Assembly: GCA_964455095.1 (NCBI GenBank)
Contig: CAYVUV010000234.1
Location: 1 to 33,310 of the forward strand
Direction of reading: 5' to 3'
DNA: 33,310 nucleotides
DNA from: CAYVUV01 sp964455095
GTDB lineage: Bacteria; Desulfobacterota; Binatia; HRBIN30; CADEER01
A program made the translations under genes and the position numbers. This document shows, in pieces, positions 17,791-25,217 of the stretch (position 1 is the stretch's first letter; the number at the start of each line of letters is the position of its first letter). Under the pieces are notes generated by a model. It did no database searches, was not told the DNA's origin, and worked only from the letters and a program-made list of their open reading frames with translations.

Positions 17791-19425
17791 TCACGCCTCC
17801 GCGGCGCGGCCACGCTGGGGGAACAACCCGCGCGGCCGTCTTTGGATGAAGAGAATGATGAAGACGAGGACGAAGATCTTGGCGAGCACGGCGCCGGCAT
17901 AGGGTTCGAGGAACTTGTTGGCGATGCCGAGCGAGAGCCCGGCGACCAGCGTGCCCCAGAGATTGCCGACGCCGCCGAACACGACCACCATGAACGAGTC
18001 GACGATGAGACTCTGGCCGAGGTTGGGTCCGACGTTGGTGAGCTGGCTCAGCGCGACCCCCGCGAGCCCGGCCACTCCCGAGCCGAGTCCGAAGGTGACC
18101 GCGTCGATCCACCCGGCCCGCACGCCCATCGCCCGCGCCATGGCGCGGTTCTGCGCCACGGCGCGCACCTGGAGCCCGAGCGTCGTGAAGCGCAGCAAGG
18201 CGACGAGGGCAGAGAACACTGCGATGCTGAACACGATGATGTAGAGCCGGTTGTAGGTGATGCCGAGGGCATCGTTGACGACGAGTTGCCCACTCATCCA
18301 CTCGGGCGTGACGACGGCGCGGTTGAGCGGCGAGAAGATCGAGCGCACGCCCTGTTGGAGGATGAGGCTCACCCCGAAGGTGGCGAGCAGCGTCTCCAGC
18401 GGGCGCCCGTACTGGTAGCTCACCACGCCGCGCTCGATGGCGACGCCGACCAGGGCGGAGACCACGAAGGCGATCGGGATGGCGACGAACAATGACAGCT
18501 CGATGTGCCCCGGCATGACCTGCTGCACGACCCAGGTGGTGTAGGCGCCGAGCATCATCAGCTCGCCGTGCGCCATGTTGATCACCCCCATGACGCCGAA
18601 GGTGATGGCGAGACCGGTGGCCGCGAGCACGAGCACGAAACCGAGGCTCAAGCCGAAGAAGGTCGTTTCGATCAGACCATACCAGGTACGCATGCGATCG
18701 ATGCGCTTGAGCGCTGCCGTCACCGCCTGGCGCAGCTCCTCGTCGGGTTCGTGCGATGCGCCGGCCGTGTCCTTGTCCAGCAACGCCACCAGCCGGTTGC
18801 GCGCTTCGGAGTGCATGCTGCCGGAAAGCGTTTCGATCGCGGCGCGCCGTCGCTCCCGGTCCGGCGCCTCGAGATCGGCGAGCGCGAGGGCGGTGTGGAG
18901 CGTCCCCTGCACGCGGGCGTCGCGTTCCTGGGTGAGGGCTTCGCGCAGCAGGTCGAGGGTCTCGTTGGTCAGTGAGCCGAAGAGCGACTCGACGGCGCGC
19001 CGGCGTTCCGCCGGGTCCGGCGCGCGCAGGCTCAAGCGGGCGATGGCCGCATGCAATGCGCCGCGCATCTGGTTGTTGATGATGATCTTCTTGAGATCGG
19101 CTTTGTCGATCGTGCCGAGCTCGGCGCCAGTGGCGGCATCGGTGACGGCGAGACCTGCCGGCGATTCCGTCGCGATGACGACGGTGCCGTCGGAGGCGCG
19201 GACAAACAATTGGTTCTCCAGCAGCGCGCTCAAGGCGGCATGCGCCTGCGGCGCGGCGCTGTCGGCAATCTGCTTGACCGCCTCCCCCTTCACCTGGAAG
19301 CTCGAGTCCTTGAGACCCTCGAGCGCCGCGCGCAGCGCAGCTTCGTCGGCCCAGGCCGGCACGGCTGCACAGGCGATCGACAAGACCCAAGTGGCGGCGA
19401 TGACCCACAATAGCCGCACCGGCAC
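17791..19425 (-). CDS. urtB: Urea ABC transporter permease UrtB
   Basis: 544 residues. The N-terminal signal sequence (MPVRLLWVIAATWVLSIACA) leads into a periplasmic, helical HEAT-like domain of about 230 residues (ALRAALEGLKDSSFQVKGEAV through RNRLVALLDKDTAG), the extension that distinguishes UrtB from LivH. The C-terminal LivH-type permease (about 250-540) includes GVMGVINMAHGELMMLGAYTTW, GRPLETLLATFGVSLILQQ, VRAVAQNRAMARAMGVRAG and MVVVFGGVGNLWGTLVAG. I prefer GTG 19425, which has AGAAGGAG just upstream; an in-frame ATG at 19452 (MSQSQRRSC) lacks a ribosome binding site. A hairpin separates it from urtA. Confidence 0.93.
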   Translation of the reverse strand: MPVRLLWVIAATWVLSIACAAVPAWADEAALRAALEGLKDSSFQVKGEAVKQIADSAAPQAHAALSALLENQLFVRASDGTVVIATESPAGLAVTDAATGAELGTIDKADLKKIIINNQMRGALHAAIARLSLRAPDPAERRRAVESLFGSLTNETLDLLREALTQERDARVQGTLHTALALADLEAPDRERRRAAIETLSGSMHSEARNRLVALLDKDTAGASHEPDEELRQAVTAALKRIDRMRTWYGLIETTFFGLSLGFVLVLAATGLAITFGVMGVINMAHGELMMLGAYTTWVVQQVMPGHIELSLFVAIPIAFVVSALVGVAIERGVVSYQYGRPLETLLATFGVSLILQQGVRSIFSPLNRAVVTPEWMSGQLVVNDALGITYNRLYIIVFSIAVFSALVALLRFTTLGLQVRAVAQNRAMARAMGVRAGWIDAVTFGLGSGVAGLAGVALSQLTNVGPNLGQSLIVDSFMVVVFGGVGNLWGTLVAGLSLGIANKFLEPYAGAVLAKIFVLVFIILFIQRRPRGLFPQRGRAAEA

Positions 19426-19461
19426 ACAGCTCCTTCTCTGACTCTGACTCATGCGTAGAAA

Positions 19462-19490
19462 CGCGCCGGCATCGAGTCGATGCCGGCGCG
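19462..19490 (-). terminator. Hairpin between urtA and urtB, probable attenuator
   Basis: A perfect 14-bp inverted repeat (CGCGCCGGCATCGA and its complement around one base), followed on the minus strand by TTTCT. It lies about 40 bp after the urtA stop and before urtB. Such partial terminators or RNA-stabilising hairpins commonly follow the binding-protein gene of ABC operons, giving it higher expression than the permease genes. Confidence 0.65.
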
Positions 19491-19527
19491 CTTCATCACA
19501 ACTGGATTTACGAACGGGCAAGCAGGC

Positions 19528-20820
19528 TCAGTAGTTCTGCTTCGCGCACTTCTTGGTGACGGTGTTGTAGTTGCCGCAGTTGAGCTTGTCCGTCCAGTCG
19601 GCCTCGATGATCTTGCTGTCGGGCAGGAAGTCCGACCAGGCGTCGCCCGGTACCAGCCCCTCGGTCTTCCACACCACGGCGAACTGCCCGTCGGCCTGGA
19701 TCTCGCCAATGAAGACGGGCTTGGTGATGTGATGGTTGGGCAGCATCGTGGAGATGCCGCCGGTCAAGTTCGGCGTCTGGACGCCGATGATGGCCTTCTG
19801 CACTGCCGTGGGGTCGGTGGTCTTGGCGGCCTCGACGGCTTTGACCCACATGTTGAACCCGATGACATGCGCTTCCATCGGGTCGTTGGTCACGCGCTTG
19901 GGGTTCTTGATGAACTCGTGCCAGGTCTTGATGAACGCTTCGTTGACCGGAGCATCGATGCTCATGAAGTAGTTCCAGGCCGCCAGGTGACCGACGAGCG
20001 GCTTGGTGTCGATGCCGGAGAGCTCCTCCTCGCCGACTGAGAAGGCGACGACCGGAATGTCGGCGGCCGACACGCCCTGATTGCCGAGCTCCTTGTAGAA
20101 CGGCACGTTGGCATCGCCGTTGATGGTCGATACGACGGCCGTCTTCTTGCCCGCGTTGCCGAACTTCTTGATGTCGGCGACGATGCTCTGCCAGTCGGAG
20201 TGACCGAACGGCGTGTAGTTGATCATGATGTCTTCGGCCGCCACTCCCTTGTCCTTGAGGTACGCCTCGAGGATCTTGTTGGTCGTGCGCGGGTAGACGT
20301 AATCGGTGCCGGCCAACACCCAGCGCTTCACGCCGATGTCCTTCATCAGGTAGTCGACCGCCGGAATGGCCTGCTGATTGGGCGCGGCGCCGGTGTAGAA
20401 GACGTTCTTGGAGGATTCCTCACCTTCGTACTGGACCGGATAGAAGAGCAGGCCGTTCAGCTCTTCGAACACCGGCAGCACGGATTTGCGCGACACGGAG
20501 GTCCAGCAGCCGAAGACCGCGGCCACCTTGTCCTTCTCGAGCAACTGGCGCGCCTTCTCGGCGAACAGCGGCCAGTTCGAAGCCGGGTCGACGACCACCG
20601 CCTCGAGCTTCTTGCCCAGCAGACCACCCTTCTTGTTCTGCTCGTCGACGAGCATGAGGATGGTGTCCTTCAGCGTCGTCTCGCTGATCGCCATCGTGCC
20701 CGAGAGCGAGTGCAGGACGCCGACCTTGATCGTGTCCGCGGCGTTGGCGGGAACCGCGGACAACCAGCATGCGGCGGTTGTCGCCGCGAGAACAGCGGAA
20801 ATGCGTCGTATCATCTTCAT
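19528..20820 (-). CDS. urtA: Urea ABC transporter substrate-binding protein UrtA
   Basis: 430 residues. Periplasmic type I (Leu/Ile/Val-like) binding protein that delivers urea to UrtBC. The signal peptide is about 27 residues (cut near VPANA|AD), and the mature protein begins DTIKVGVLHSLSGTMAISETTLKD. UrtA marks: VFGCWTSVSRKSVLPVFEELNGLLFYPVQYEGEESSKNVFYTGAAPNQQ, FVGTDYVYPRTTN-like LAGTDYVYPRTTN, VSTINGDANVPFYKEL and the C-terminal KPVFIGEIQADGQF. A good ribosome binding site (AAGGGAG) precedes ATG. It follows the porin gene by 46 bp and is set apart from urtB by a hairpin, consistent with high expression. Confidence 0.96.
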   Translation of the reverse strand: MKMIRRISAVLAATTAACWLSAVPANAADTIKVGVLHSLSGTMAISETTLKDTILMLVDEQNKKGGLLGKKLEAVVVDPASNWPLFAEKARQLLEKDKVAAVFGCWTSVSRKSVLPVFEELNGLLFYPVQYEGEESSKNVFYTGAAPNQQAIPAVDYLMKDIGVKRWVLAGTDYVYPRTTNKILEAYLKDKGVAAEDIMINYTPFGHSDWQSIVADIKKFGNAGKKTAVVSTINGDANVPFYKELGNQGVSAADIPVVAFSVGEEELSGIDTKPLVGHLAAWNYFMSIDAPVNEAFIKTWHEFIKNPKRVTNDPMEAHVIGFNMWVKAVEAAKTTDPTAVQKAIIGVQTPNLTGGISTMLPNHHITKPVFIGEIQADGQFAVVWKTEGLVPGDAWSDFLPDSKIIEADWTDKLNCGNYNTVTKKCAKQNY

Positions 20821-20866
20821 GGGATCTCCCTTTCGTCGCCTTGGTCAGTTGCGGTGGTTGTCCGCG

Positions 20867-22063
20867 CTAGATCTGGAGCTGGATGCCCAGCTTGATGGCG
20901 CTGATGTTGTCACCCGGCGCGTGCGGCGCGTAGTTCAGGCCCCGCGTCGCGATGTCGCCGTACTGGTAGAAGAGCGAGATCCGCGCGTTGTGGCCGTCGA
21001 TGATGTAGTTCAGCCCGCCCTCGACCTCGTCGCGGTTGGTACTGTCGTCGGGGTATACGCCGGTGTAGCGGGCGTACGGCTGGAACTTGCCGATGCCGAC
21101 GGTCTGCGGGAACATGTACAGTCCCACCACCGAGAACGAATCGCCGTCGAACATCGGGAATTTGTTCGGGTCGACATCGGTGAACGCCGCGCTCGAATAG
21201 TTGGCGACGAAGTGCTTGTACTCACCGTCGAGCGTCAATACGCCGGCGCCCGTGAACGGCATCTCGAACAGCAGGTCGAGGCTGAGATTGGTGAGGTCGG
21301 CATTGTGCTGCTGCGAACCGCTGCCGTTCTTCTGGTATTGCAGAGCGCCTCCGAGGGTGAGGATGTCGCCCCCGGTGCCGTAGTAGGTACCGCTGGTGTA
21401 GTAACCCGGATTCTTCTCGACGCTGAGGAAGTTGTAGGCGAGGCGCGTGGCGAGGAGCGGGTTGTCGCCCTGATTGGGGCCGGATTGGATACCTTGAAAG
21501 ATGCCGAAGGCGTACTGAAAGGCGCCGTCCGGCCCGACCGCACCCCAGATGTTGGCGCCCTGGTCGCGGCCGTAGACGCCGGCGCCGCCGTTGCCGAACT
21601 GCACGCTGAAGTCGGACGATTCGAACGGCGTCTTGTAGGGGTCGTACGTGTTGGAATAGAAGGGGCCGTTCATCTCCCGCCGTTCGGCAGGCACCAGGAG
21701 ACGGCCGGCCCAGATGTTGAAGTACGGCGTCAGCTCGATCTTCGCGATCGCATCGAGGAGCGCGAAGTCCTCGAGGCTGCTGTTGCCGCAGAAGATGCAA
21801 TCGGTGTTGACCTCGAACTTGAGGTACTTGTGCACTTGCCCGCTGATGTACACGCGCGTGTTGTCGATGTTGAAGTCCTTCGACCAGTCGTCGCTGTTCG
21901 GCGCACCGTCCTCCTTGGCCGCGAACGACGTACGACCTCCCGCGCCCAGGCTGATCCACTTGGTATCGTCGATCGCAATCTTGCCCCCGGCTTGGACTTC
22001 GTTCGCCCCTAGCAGCAACCCCCCGGCGAACAGCGCTACCCCAAGACTCTTCCACTTACCCAT
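20867..22063 (-). CDS. Outer-membrane porin at the head of the urea operon
   Basis: 398 residues. The signal peptide MGKWKSLGVALFAGGLLLGA (cut near VQA|GG) precedes alternating amphipathic strands of a beta barrel ending in a C-terminal strand ISAIKLGIQLQI, compatible with BAM recognition. FNIDNTRVYISGQVHKYLKFEVNTD and IWAGRLLVPAERREMNGPFYSNTYDPYKTPF resemble phosphate-selective (OprO/P)-type and amide/urea-associated porins (FmdC-like). The pair CIFC in an N-terminal loop is unusual for a porin. A strong ribosome binding site (GGGAGGAG) precedes ATG. As first gene before urtA it probably admits urea or short amides across the outer membrane; the substrate is inferred from context. Confidence 0.85.
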   Translation of the reverse strand: MGKWKSLGVALFAGGLLLGANEVQAGGKIAIDDTKWISLGAGGRTSFAAKEDGAPNSDDWSKDFNIDNTRVYISGQVHKYLKFEVNTDCIFCGNSSLEDFALLDAIAKIELTPYFNIWAGRLLVPAERREMNGPFYSNTYDPYKTPFESSDFSVQFGNGGAGVYGRDQGANIWGAVGPDGAFQYAFGIFQGIQSGPNQGDNPLLATRLAYNFLSVEKNPGYYTSGTYYGTGGDILTLGGALQYQKNGSGSQQHNADLTNLSLDLLFEMPFTGAGVLTLDGEYKHFVANYSSAAFTDVDPNKFPMFDGDSFSVVGLYMFPQTVGIGKFQPYARYTGVYPDDSTNRDEVEGGLNYIIDGHNARISLFYQYGDIATRGLNYAPHAPGDNISAIKLGIQLQI

Positions 22064-22121
22064 AATTCTCCTCCCATCGGTCTAAGTGTGAGACCCCCCC
22101 CTGGTGCGGGAAGTTCGCCCG

Positions 22122-22137
22122 TGCGATTCCCGTGCCA
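22122..22137 (-). promoter_or_regulatory. Sigma-54 (-24/-12) promoter candidate for the urea operon
   Basis: On the minus strand the sequence reads TGGCACGGGAATCGCA. This fits the sigma-54 consensus TGGCACG-N4-TTGC(A/T) at every position but one (TCGC for TTGC), with exact GG-to-GC spacing. It lies about 60 bp upstream of the porin start codon, so transcription would begin near 22110 with a leader of about 47 nt. Sigma-54 promoters are typical of nitrogen-scavenging operons. Confidence 0.7.
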
Positions 22138-22169
22138 CGGGGACGGCGCGGTCGGTGGGTTTGACGCGC

Positions 22170-22194
22170 TGCGCAATGCGAGTCGCATTGCGCA
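22170..22194. promoter_or_regulatory. Perfect dyad upstream of the sigma-54 site, candidate activator site
   Basis: A 12-bp arm TGCGCAATGCGA is mirrored exactly by TCGCATTGCGCA around a single central base. It lies 33 bp upstream of the -24 element, the usual place for an enhancer-binding protein, and shares the TGC...GCA ends of NtrC sites without being a textbook match. The other possible target is the divergent DUF433 gene 162 bp away. Confidence 0.55.
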
Positions 22195-22355
22195 CGAAGC
22201 GTGCAGCCACGCCGGCAGCTGCATGAAAGGTGAGCAGGCGCCGCGGGGGCGCGCGCCGCGTTCAGATCCCTTCCGGTGGGCTAGAGCCGCAAGACGTTGG
22301 CTGCGGCGCCGCACTGACGGTTGACGGGAGACCGGAGGCAGGCGCAGGTCCGGAC

Positions 22356-22583
22356 ATGGACTATCGTGCGTTGATCACGATCGAGCCGGGAAAACGCGGG
22401 GGGAAACCGTGCATTCGTGGACTACGGATCACGGTCTATGACGTGCTCGAGTATCTCGCTTCCGGCATGTCCGAGGAAGAAATCCTCAGCGATTTTCCGG
22501 ATCTGACCCGTGAGGATATCCGTGCCTGTTTGGCGTTTGCAGCCGATCGAGAGCGGCGACTGCTTGAAATTCCATCGACGTGA
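22356..22583 (+). CDS. DUF433 family antitoxin
   Basis: 75 residues. YRALITIEPGKRGGKPCIRGLRITVYDVLEYLASGMSEEEILSDFPDLTREDIRACLAFAADRE is a complete DUF433 domain, the winged-helix antitoxin normally paired with a PIN-like DUF5615 toxin. It starts at ATG 22356, and its stop overlaps a GTG that begins VKLLFDQNLS, the normal toxin start. That toxin is lost after about ten codons, so this is an orphan antitoxin. It is divergent from the porin/urea operon. Confidence 0.85.
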   Translation: MDYRALITIEPGKRGGKPCIRGLRITVYDVLEYLASGMSEEEILSDFPDLTREDIRACLAFAADRERRLLEIPST

Positions 22584-22610
22584 AGTTGCTCTTCGATCAG
22601 AACCTGTCCA
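22580..22610 (+). pseudogene. Truncated start of a DUF5615 PIN-like toxin gene
   Basis: The GTG overlapping the DUF433 stop begins VKLLFDQNLS, which matches the conserved first strand and catalytic Asp of DUF5615 toxins (consensus MKLLFDxNLS). The frame continues to 22771, but nothing after residue 10 resembles the family: no SAHVRDVGL, no TKDxDF. The gene therefore breaks at about 22610 and is joined to unrelated sequence. Confidence 0.65.
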
Positions 22611-22680
22611 CATGGCCGTGTGCGCTCCCTGTCCGACTGCGGAGAGTTGACGGCCTGATTGGGGACTGGAACGTTGTGAC

Positions 22681-23145
22681 ATGCCACCGACTGGCGCCGA
22701 CGCGATCCCACCTTTTCGTTTCACCGGTGACCTGCCGGACGGCGTCCACCGGGCGACTCTGGCGCAAGTAGTCGAACGCTTCGGTGGCGATACACCTCGA
22801 CGTCTGGCCGTCGCCAATCGCCTGGAGCACATCCACCGGACGGCCCGCTCGACGGGCTTTCTGGCGCGGTTCGTTGTCTATGGCTCGTTTGTCACGCAGA
22901 AGCGCGAGCCGAACGATGTCGATCTCTTCCTCGTCATGGAGGACAATTTCGATCTGGCACAGGTCACCGGGGAAGCACGGCTTCTATTCGACCATCTGGC
23001 GGCTCAGGCTCACTTCGGTGCCAGCGTCTTCTGGGTACGGCGCGTGGGGTGTTTGGGCGGCGAGGAGGCGACCGTTGAGCACTGGCAGACGAAGCGCGAT
23101 CGTGGCAAGAGAGGAATAGTTGAGATTGTGGAGGCACCCCCGTGA
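22681..23145 (+). CDS. Nucleotidyltransferase-fold protein (DUF6932-like)
   Basis: 154 residues. The core FVVYGSFVTQKREPNDVDLFLVM has the GS...(N)DxD arrangement of minimal nucleotidyltransferases (Gly68-Ser69 and the Asp pair in NDVDL), as in DUF6932 proteins. RRLAVANRLEHIHRTARSTGFLARF upstream is helical. The C-terminus HWQTKRDRGKRGIVEIVE is also conserved in type. The gene overlaps the next one (GTGA), and such two-gene units look like toxin-antitoxin or MNT/HEPN-type modules, but a toxic function is inference. It sits just behind the broken toxin gene. Confidence 0.7.
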   Translation: MPPTGADAIPPFRFTGDLPDGVHRATLAQVVERFGGDTPRRLAVANRLEHIHRTARSTGFLARFVVYGSFVTQKREPNDVDLFLVMEDNFDLAQVTGEARLLFDHLAAQAHFGASVFWVRRVGCLGGEEATVEHWQTKRDRGKRGIVEIVEAPP

Positions 23146-23363
23146 TCGCCAACGACGAAGAACTAGAGGTCACGTTGGAGCGCATTGCTGACTTTCAGCG
23201 GCAGGTCGCCCATCTGCGCAGGGTCGAAACCAATGCGGTCAACTTCCACGCCTCCGTGTCCGGCTTTCTGGCTGAGGTCGATCGGATGCAACTTGAGGTA
23301 CGCGAGTACCTCAGTAGTCATCCCGGCGAGCGACTCGTACCCGCCGACGCGCGCCACAGCTGA
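23142..23363 (+). CDS. Small helical partner of the nucleotidyltransferase-like gene
   Basis: 73 residues from GTG 23142, overlapping the upstream stop. Predicted to be entirely alpha-helical and amphipathic: EELEVTLERIADFQRQVAHLRRVETN, then FHASVSGFLAEVDRMQLEVREYLSSHP. No catalytic motif and no DNA-binding helix-turn-helix is evident. Short helical proteins of this type often follow DUF6932-like genes; an antitoxin or adaptor role is plausible but unproven. Confidence 0.65.
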   Translation: MIANDEELEVTLERIADFQRQVAHLRRVETNAVNFHASVSGFLAEVDRMQLEVREYLSSHPGERLVPADARHS

Positions 23364-23442
23364 CCCCGGGGTGGCTACATCTTCGAGCGCGCGATCCCGA
23401 CGCCGCGCGCAGTTGAAGCTGGCGTTCGGCGTAACCCTATCG

Positions 23443-23614
23443 GAGTCGGGGTCGGAATCGCTATCGGAATCGAGGGGCAAACGACATGAGCTTTGGCCAT
23501 GGACGACGTGACGTCTACCGGGCGGGCAGTCGGCGTGGTGATGCGGTCCGCGAAGAACGGGCGGAGTACACCGCGGCAGGAATCGATCCCGATGCCGATA
23601 CCGACTCCGACCCC
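23443..23614. repeat. Dispersed inverted-repeat element, copy 2
   Basis: Same design as the copy at 947-1079: a 26-bp left arm (23448-23473, starting GGGGTCGGAATCG) and a 32-bp right arm (23583-23614, ending CTCCGACCCC) made of ATCGG-type hexamers, here with a 109-bp spacer. The flank GCAGGAATCGAT and the spacer edge GGGCAAACGACATG also match copy 1. It fills most of the gene-free interval 23364-23635 between two convergent genes. Confidence 0.7.
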
Positions 23615-23635
23615 GGGAGGACCACGGCCCTGCTG

Positions 23636-25210
23636 TCAGCCGTCCCCATCCTGCATCGCGCGCGTGCCGCCAAGGTACTCGCGCACCGGGGGCGGGAGCA
23701 GATCGTAGAAGGCGCCGAGCTCGGCGCGGGCGGTGGTGCGGAACAGGCGCGGCGACCCGCCGGCGTCGCGGGCGCCGAAGGCCTGGAACTCGCGATCGGT
23801 GCTGAACAGGTGCCTCATCCGCTCGTAGTAGCGGGCGCGCGGATGCGAGCTGACTGAGCGGACGGCGTTCATCCAGCGCGGGATGCCGGTCAGCGAATGC
23901 GTGTTGTGCCGCAGCCGCCGGTAGGTGGCGCGCGCCGAGTATGAATGCTGCACGACGTCGCGCAGCCCGGCGTAGAATTCGGCGGGCTGGTAGTGCTTGA
24001 GCTGGACGTTGTGGATCGAGGCGGTGTCCAGCGCCTGAAAGGGCAGATCGAGCATCCGTCCCTCCTGCTGGAGCTGGCGGCTGAGCGGCGCCGAGTTGCC
24101 GTAGGCGGTGAACACCGAATGCGAGGGGAACGCGGCCGGCGCCAGGTCGACGAAGCGCTTGTTCAACTCGAACGGCAGCGGCCCGTCGTCTTCGTCCAGA
24201 CCCCAGACGAAGTTGGTCTGCACGTACGGGATGTAGCGCGCGATCAGGTTGACGTGCTCGGCGACCGCGGCCACTTTGTCGCGGCCGACCTTGGCGCCCT
24301 GCTTGGTCTTGGCGTTGAAGCCGAACCACGATTCGATGCCGACGATGAGCCCGATGCAGCCGTGCTGGCGCAGCCGTTCGAGGTGCGGGCGACTGAGCAG
24401 CGACAGGCTGCTCTCGGCGACGAAACGGATCGAGCCCGGCGGGCCGGCGCTGGCGATCAGATCGAGATAGTCGTCGAAGCGCACGGCGAAGTTGGGGTCG
24501 TGCCAGCCGATGATCGGCCGGGCGAAGACGGTGCGCAAGAAGGCGAGGTCGTCGCGGATCTGGTCATACGCCAGCGGCTGGTAGTCGAACTGCGCATCGA
24601 TGCAGAAACCGCACGTGTACGGGCAGCCGAGGCTGCCGATCATCGGCACGGCAGCGCCGTAGCGGGATTTCTCGACATTGCGCTGAATGAAGGGCCAGCG
24701 CTGGCGCACGCTGGGCAAGGCGCGAGGCGGGCGCGCCGCATTGACGCTGATGCCCTGGCCGCGCTGCGGCGCGGCGCCGGTGAGCAGGTCGCGGATGAGC
24801 GCCTCGTCGGCCAGACCGACGACGTAGTCGAAGTAGCGCTGCGCGTCGGACGCGTACGAGCGCGCGTGTGGTCCGCCGAGAATGGCGACCGCGCCGCGGC
24901 CGCGGAACCAGCTCGCCAGCGCGTACGCCAGGTACGCCGCCTGGGTGAAGGCACAGATGAAGACGACGTCGACCCGCTCCGACAGCGCGCGCCGCACGTC
25001 CTCACAGCCGGTGTAGGTGAGATACTCCACCTCGCACCCCGCCGCGTCCGCCCACACCGCGACCGCCTGCGGCATGATCGAGGCGAAGTTGGGGTACATC
25101 AACCGCGTGTACGGCGTGTCGATGGGCTTGCGCGCGACGAGGTCGATGATCGCGACGCGCGGGCGGCGTCCTGACGCGGGGAGCGGGTGTAGCGGGACCG
25201 CCAGCGCCAT
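23636..25210 (-). CDS. B12-binding-like radical SAM protein of unknown substrate
   Basis: 524 residues. The N-terminal Rossmann-like domain (about 18-145: RVAIIDLVARKP, VDVVFICAFTQAAYLAYALASWFRGRGAVAILGGPHARSYASDA) resembles cobalamin-binding domains of radical SAM enzymes but lacks a clear DxHxxG motif. The radical SAM core has Cys196-X3-Cys200-X2-Cys203 (GCPYTCGFC) binding the [4Fe-4S] cluster and SAM, then GWHDPNFAVRFDDYL and a FVAESSLSLL strand. The C-terminal 150 residues are family-specific. It starts 7 bp after the P450 stop, so the two oxidative enzymes are probably co-expressed in one pathway. Substrate unknown. Confidence 0.85.
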   Translation of the reverse strand: MALAVPLHPLPASGRRPRVAIIDLVARKPIDTPYTRLMYPNFASIMPQAVAVWADAAGCEVEYLTYTGCEDVRRALSERVDVVFICAFTQAAYLAYALASWFRGRGAVAILGGPHARSYASDAQRYFDYVVGLADEALIRDLLTGAAPQRGQGISVNAARPPRALPSVRQRWPFIQRNVEKSRYGAAVPMIGSLGCPYTCGFCIDAQFDYQPLAYDQIRDDLAFLRTVFARPIIGWHDPNFAVRFDDYLDLIASAGPPGSIRFVAESSLSLLSRPHLERLRQHGCIGLIVGIESWFGFNAKTKQGAKVGRDKVAAVAEHVNLIARYIPYVQTNFVWGLDEDDGPLPFELNKRFVDLAPAAFPSHSVFTAYGNSAPLSRQLQQEGRMLDLPFQALDTASIHNVQLKHYQPAEFYAGLRDVVQHSYSARATYRRLRHNTHSLTGIPRWMNAVRSVSSHPRARYYERMRHLFSTDREFQAFGARDAGGSPRLFRTTARAELGAFYDLLPPPVREYLGGTRAMQDGDG

Positions 25211-25217
25211 GGTCGCG

